Source: Pseudomonas frederiksbergensis | Lineage (GTDB): Bacteria > Pseudomonadota > Gammaproteobacteria > Pseudomonadales > Pseudomonadaceae | Assembly: GCF_001952935.1 (NCBI RefSeq) | Contig: NZ_CP018319.1 | Span: forward strand, 5,786,001-5,850,000 | Length of the DNA: 64,000 bases | Direction of reading: 5' to 3' | Notes under the pieces: model-generated | The model's database searches: none | Told to the model about the DNA's origin: nothing | The model's input: the letters and a program-made list of their open reading frames with translations, nothing else | Part shown: positions 61,427 to 64,000 of the stretch, piece after piece | Layout: the number at the start of each line of letters is the position of its first letter | Numbering within the stretch: position 1 is the stretch's first letter | Made by a program: the position numbers and the translations under genes

Positions 61427-62542
61427 ATGCGCGAACTCGGTATCGGACTCATCGGCACAGGTTTCATGGGCCGCGCCCATGCCTTGGCGTTTCGCAACGT
61501 CAGTGCGGTTTTCGAACTGCCCCTCAAGCTCAAACTCGCCGCTCTGGCCGACGCCGATCCTCAGCGTGCCCGCCACTGCGCCGATGCCTGGGGTTTCGGC
61601 ACCGCGCATAACGACTGGCAGCAACTGATCGATGACCCCAAGGTCAATCTGATCGCCATCACCACGCCCAATCACCTGCACTATCCCATGGCCATGGCCG
61701 CCCTCGCCGCCGGCAAACCGGTGTATTGCGAAAAGCCGTTGGCCGTGAACCTGGAACAGGCCGACGCCATGCGCCTGGCGTCCAAAGCGGCGGGCGTGGT
61801 GACGCGGGTGGGTTACAACTATCAGCACAACCCGATGATCGGGCTGGCCCGGGAGCTGATTGAAAACGGTGACTTGGGTCAGATCATCAGTTTCCAGGGT
61901 GAATTCAGCGAAGATTTCATGGCCGATCCCGCATCCCCCTGGTCGTGGCGTTGCGATGCCGATCATGCCGGTGGCGCATTGGCGGATCTGGGCAGTCACT
62001 TGCTGGCCATGGCCCGTTATCTGGTGGGCGATGTCGAAGCAGTGAGCGCCGACACCCAGACCGTACACCGGCAACGTCCCGCCACGGCTGGCAGTGCAGA
62101 GCAACGCAGCATCGCCGTCGATGATCAGGTCCATGCCTTGTTGCGGTTTGCCAATGGCGCCCGGGGCACGTTCAGCAGCAGTTGGCTCAAGCACGGCTAC
62201 AAGAATCATCTGAGTTTTGAAATCAGCGGCACCCGAGGAACGCTGGTGTTCGATCAGGAACGCCTGAATGAACTGCGGCTGTTTCGTGCCGGTCAGGACG
62301 GTTTCCAGCGCTTGCTGGCAGGCCCCAATCTGCCGGGTTATGCCGCGTTCAGTCCGGCGGCAGGGCATCAGCTTGGATACAACGAACTCAAGACGCTGGA
62401 AGTCCATGAGCTGGTGTTGGCGCTGGCAGGCTTGTCTCAGGGGGGAACGGATTTCGAGCAGGCGTGGGAAGTCGAACGCCTGGCGACGGCGATCCGGTTG
62501 GCAGCGCGGGAGTCGCGTTGGGTCAGGATCGAGGAAGTTTGA
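61427..62542 (+). CDS. Gfo/Idh/MocA-family sugar or inositol dehydrogenase
   Basis: A 371-residue NAD(P)-dependent oxidoreductase. The N-terminal Rossmann loop is IGLIGTGFMGRAHALAF; the substrate Lys lies in VYCEKPLAVN, and DLGSHLLAMARYLVG carries the usual C-terminal-domain His. The family oxidises myo-inositol, glucose and related polyols. AAAGGA stands before the ATG. No other iol gene is in the window, so the substrate is open; the two upstream palindromes hint at inositol-type control. Confidence 0.93.
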   Translation: MRELGIGLIGTGFMGRAHALAFRNVSAVFELPLKLKLAALADADPQRARHCADAWGFGTAHNDWQQLIDDPKVNLIAITTPNHLHYPMAMAALAAGKPVYCEKPLAVNLEQADAMRLASKAAGVVTRVGYNYQHNPMIGLARELIENGDLGQIISFQGEFSEDFMADPASPWSWRCDADHAGGALADLGSHLLAMARYLVGDVEAVSADTQTVHRQRPATAGSAEQRSIAVDDQVHALLRFANGARGTFSSSWLKHGYKNHLSFEISGTRGTLVFDQERLNELRLFRAGQDGFQRLLAGPNLPGYAAFSPAAGHQLGYNELKTLEVHELVLALAGLSQGGTDFEQAWEVERLATAIRLAARESRWVRIEEV

Positions 62543-62608
62543 GCGAAATACGCGAATACCCGCCAGCAGCACAGCGCCGCTGGCGGTTCAACGTGAGCAT
62601 ATGGACGC

Positions 62609-62830
62609 TTACTGAGTGACGCAGCGAGTAAGCGTCGTTTCCCGGGTCACTTGCCCCTCTGCCCTCACATCGCCTTGCACATCAGTGTCTTCAGTGGTTT
62701 GGCAGGTGCGCACAGGGGGTGGAGGCGGTGCCGCGGGAGGTGGCGGCGGAGGACTCGCACACCCCCCGAGAATCGCCATGCAGAGTGCGAACGACAGTGT
62801 TGTAAAAGTGCGTTTCCCGATACTTTTCAT
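62609..62830 (-). CDS. Small proline-rich lipoprotein
   Basis: A 73-residue predicted lipoprotein with lipobox ILGGCAS, then a run of prolines broken by two alanines (about 13 of 15 residues), then a short acidic tail with two cysteines (RTCQTTED and LTRCVTQ) that could form a disulfide. ATG 62830 fits the signal peptide. A frame on the other strand is a shadow of the proline codons. Function unknown. Confidence 0.75.
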   Translation of the reverse strand: MKSIGKRTFTTLSFALCMAILGGCASPPPPPPAAPPPPPVRTCQTTEDTDVQGDVRAEGQVTRETTLTRCVTQ

Positions 62831-62956
62831 AGATTGACCCGCGGTAAGTGATCGACATATTCCGCGACCCAACATTCTTACCGCGTATCAGCGGACCGGT
62901 CACAGAAAAAATACTTTCGTATTCCTCATACGACCGCCGGCAAAACCTGACAGTTC

Positions 62957-63205
62957 CTAGGACGTCTGGCGACAATGCAACGTGCTGCTCTCAAGTTCAT
63001 AACGCAGCTCGTCGATCAACGCTGCCACTGCCTCCGGCGTTCTGAGGTTGGCCACGCTCAACCCACTGACCACCAGGTCCACCTCACCCGATACGGGATG
63101 ATAGAGCTTCACCGTCAATGAATGATCACCCGTGACTTTGCACTCACAGGCCAACGGGGAAAAGCTCCGCTCCAGTTGCATACGCAATTGCGCCACATGA
63201 ATCAT
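62957..63205 (-). CDS. DUF1652 family protein
   Basis: An 82-residue protein of the DUF1652 family, small proteins largely found in Pseudomonas. It shows the pattern LRxxxERSFSPLxCEC...SLTVKLYHP and a hydrophobic VSGLSVANL middle. Function unknown. The ATG at 63205 has AGGA 8 bases upstream and is preferred to the longer open frame from 63241. Confidence 0.88.
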   Translation of the reverse strand: MIHVAQLRMQLERSFSPLACECKVTGDHSLTVKLYHPVSGEVDLVVSGLSVANLRTPEAVAALIDELRYELESSTLHCRQTS

Positions 63206-63334
63206 CCGGCAGTTCCTGTCGCTGTTTTGATAGGGAGGCAATACCCGCAGATCGGTATCGCACCCTTACAGACTAAGAACTGCCGCGCCCGGCCAGAACA
63301 TGAATTTGCACCCCCCCGAGTAGTGCATTTGCAC

Positions 63335-64000
63335 CTAACGCTGGGCCTTGGGTCGCCACTCGCTGGAGAACAAACCGCGCTCGCGAGCCCAGACAATCGC
63401 CTCGCTGCGACTGTGAACGTCAAGCTTGGAATACACCGTCGAGACATGGTTGCGCACGGTGTTCGGTGCAAGTTTGAGCCGTGCGGCGATTTCCTTGTCG
63501 GCCAGGCCTTCGCAAATCAGGCCGAGCACATCACGCTCGCGGGCAGTCAGGTCGGTGAAAGACACACTAGGCAACAGCGGCGAGTTGACGCTTTTTACGT
63601 TAGCGAGTTTCTCGATGAGCGTGCGGCTGAACCAGGAGGCGTCCTTCATGACCTCTTCGATCGCCGACACCAACTCCAGCTCCGTGCGTTTACGTTCGGT
63701 GATGTCCATGAACACCAGCAGGTAGCAGGGCCTGTCCTGGATGTTCACGGTGTCGGCTGAGACCGCGCAATCGATCAGCCCGGCGCCTTTCTTGCGTACC
63801 CGGACATCGACACGATCCACGCTTCCGTTTTTTTCCAGCGCGGTAAACAGTTGCGCGCGGGCACCTTTATCATCGATAAAATCGATCTGCGTGACCGATT
63901 TGCCAAGCACTTCTTCACTGGTGTACGCGAGCGTATCGAGGAAGGCTTCATTGACGTCCATCACCACCTGATCGACGGCGTTGCACACCAGGATCGGCAC
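63335..64000 (-). CDS. PAS-domain LuxR-family transcriptional regulator (partial, N-terminus beyond the window)
   Basis: The visible 221 residues hold a PAS sensor domain (residues 5-105, ending in the PAC motif VFMDITERKRTE) and a C-terminal LuxR helix-turn-helix (LTARERDVLGLICEGLADKEIAARLKL, then APNTVRNHVSTVYSKLDV). The frame is still open at base 64000, so the protein start lies outside. It should be a soluble sensor-regulator; its ligand and targets are unknown. Confidence 0.9.
   Translation of the reverse strand: MPILVCNAVDQVVMDVNEAFLDTLAYTSEEVLGKSVTQIDFIDDKGARAQLFTALEKNGSVDRVDVRVRKKGAGLIDCAVSADTVNIQDRPCYLLVFMDITERKRTELELVSAIEEVMKDASWFSRTLIEKLANVKSVNSPLLPSVSFTDLTARERDVLGLICEGLADKEIAARLKLAPNTVRNHVSTVYSKLDVHSRSEAIVWARERGLFSSEWRPKAQR

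Noticed and set aside
1..64000. CRISPR arrays, tRNA or rRNA genes, transposases, integrases or prophage genes
   Set aside because: Looked for through the window; the only repeats found are palindromic REP-type elements between genes, not spaced direct repeats, and no RNA-gene signatures were recognised.

Overview
The window looks like a chromosomal segment of a Pseudomonas from the P. fluorescens group. It is GC-rich and densely coded, and it carries typical Pseudomonas genes (ldcA, the npp-fabI operon, acnB, a DUF1652 protein). It also carries many REP-like palindromes of the GCGGGCTTGCTCGCG type common in fluorescent pseudomonads. The order mltD, gloB, methyltransferase, rnhA, dnaQ, ldcA next to npp-fabI matches my recollection of the P. 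aeruginosa PA1806-PA1818 region; no alignment was run. I saw no tRNA, rRNA, CRISPR array, transposase or integrase.

1-9.2 kb: the tail of an RND efflux pump, then a tightly packed leftward operon (nadK, a metallophosphoesterase, a rhomboid protease, DUF1315, DUF2797, pepN), a divergent DUF1853 gene and an ArsB-like transporter. 9.4-19 kb: a flavin reductase, a LysR regulator, ldcA coupled to a GNAT acetyltransferase, dnaQ, rnhA, a methyltransferase, gloB and mltD. 19.2-27.5 kb: a peptide ABC importer of the Npp/YejABEF type (two binding proteins, two permeases, a double ATPase) followed by fabI.

27.6-37.4 kb is accessory metabolism: a LysR-VOC-amidase unit, a degenerate GGDEF protein, a three-gene periplasmic molybdenum hydroxylase operon (2Fe-2S subunit, molybdopterin subunit, diheme cytochrome), an XAC2610-like secreted protein, a PhnB-like protein and an AraC regulator. 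37.6-41.3 kb holds a 1221-residue protein ending in a perfect Fic motif (HSFVDGNGRTAR). It is preceded by an AT-rich stretch and has no visible antitoxin, and it is the best candidate for an undescribed toxin or effector. 41.3-47.5 kb: a LysE exporter, a PLD-family lipoprotein, an alkylation-repair operon (ada, a PEP mutase/isocitrate lyase-family gene, an alkA-like glycosylase), a thioesterase and a GFA protein.

47.7-64 kb: an RstAB/ParRS-like two-component system, miaE, a tandem universal stress protein behind a textbook Anr/FNR promoter, DUF1289, and acnB with a long, strongly folded 5' leader. These are followed by an amino-acid transporter, a tautomerase, a cysteine hydrolase preceded by what looks like a leader-peptide attenuator, a 2-hydroxyacid dehydrogenase, a kinase-like/SDR pair, a Gfo/Idh/MocA dehydrogenase with two palindromic operators, a proline-rich lipoprotein, DUF1652 and a truncated PAS-LuxR regulator.

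The most notable non-coding signals are the acnB leader hairpins, the attenuator at 57.36-57.49 kb, two perfect TTGAT-N4-ATCAA boxes (upstream of ldcA and of the stress protein), and four copies of a roughly 107-bp palindromic repeat.
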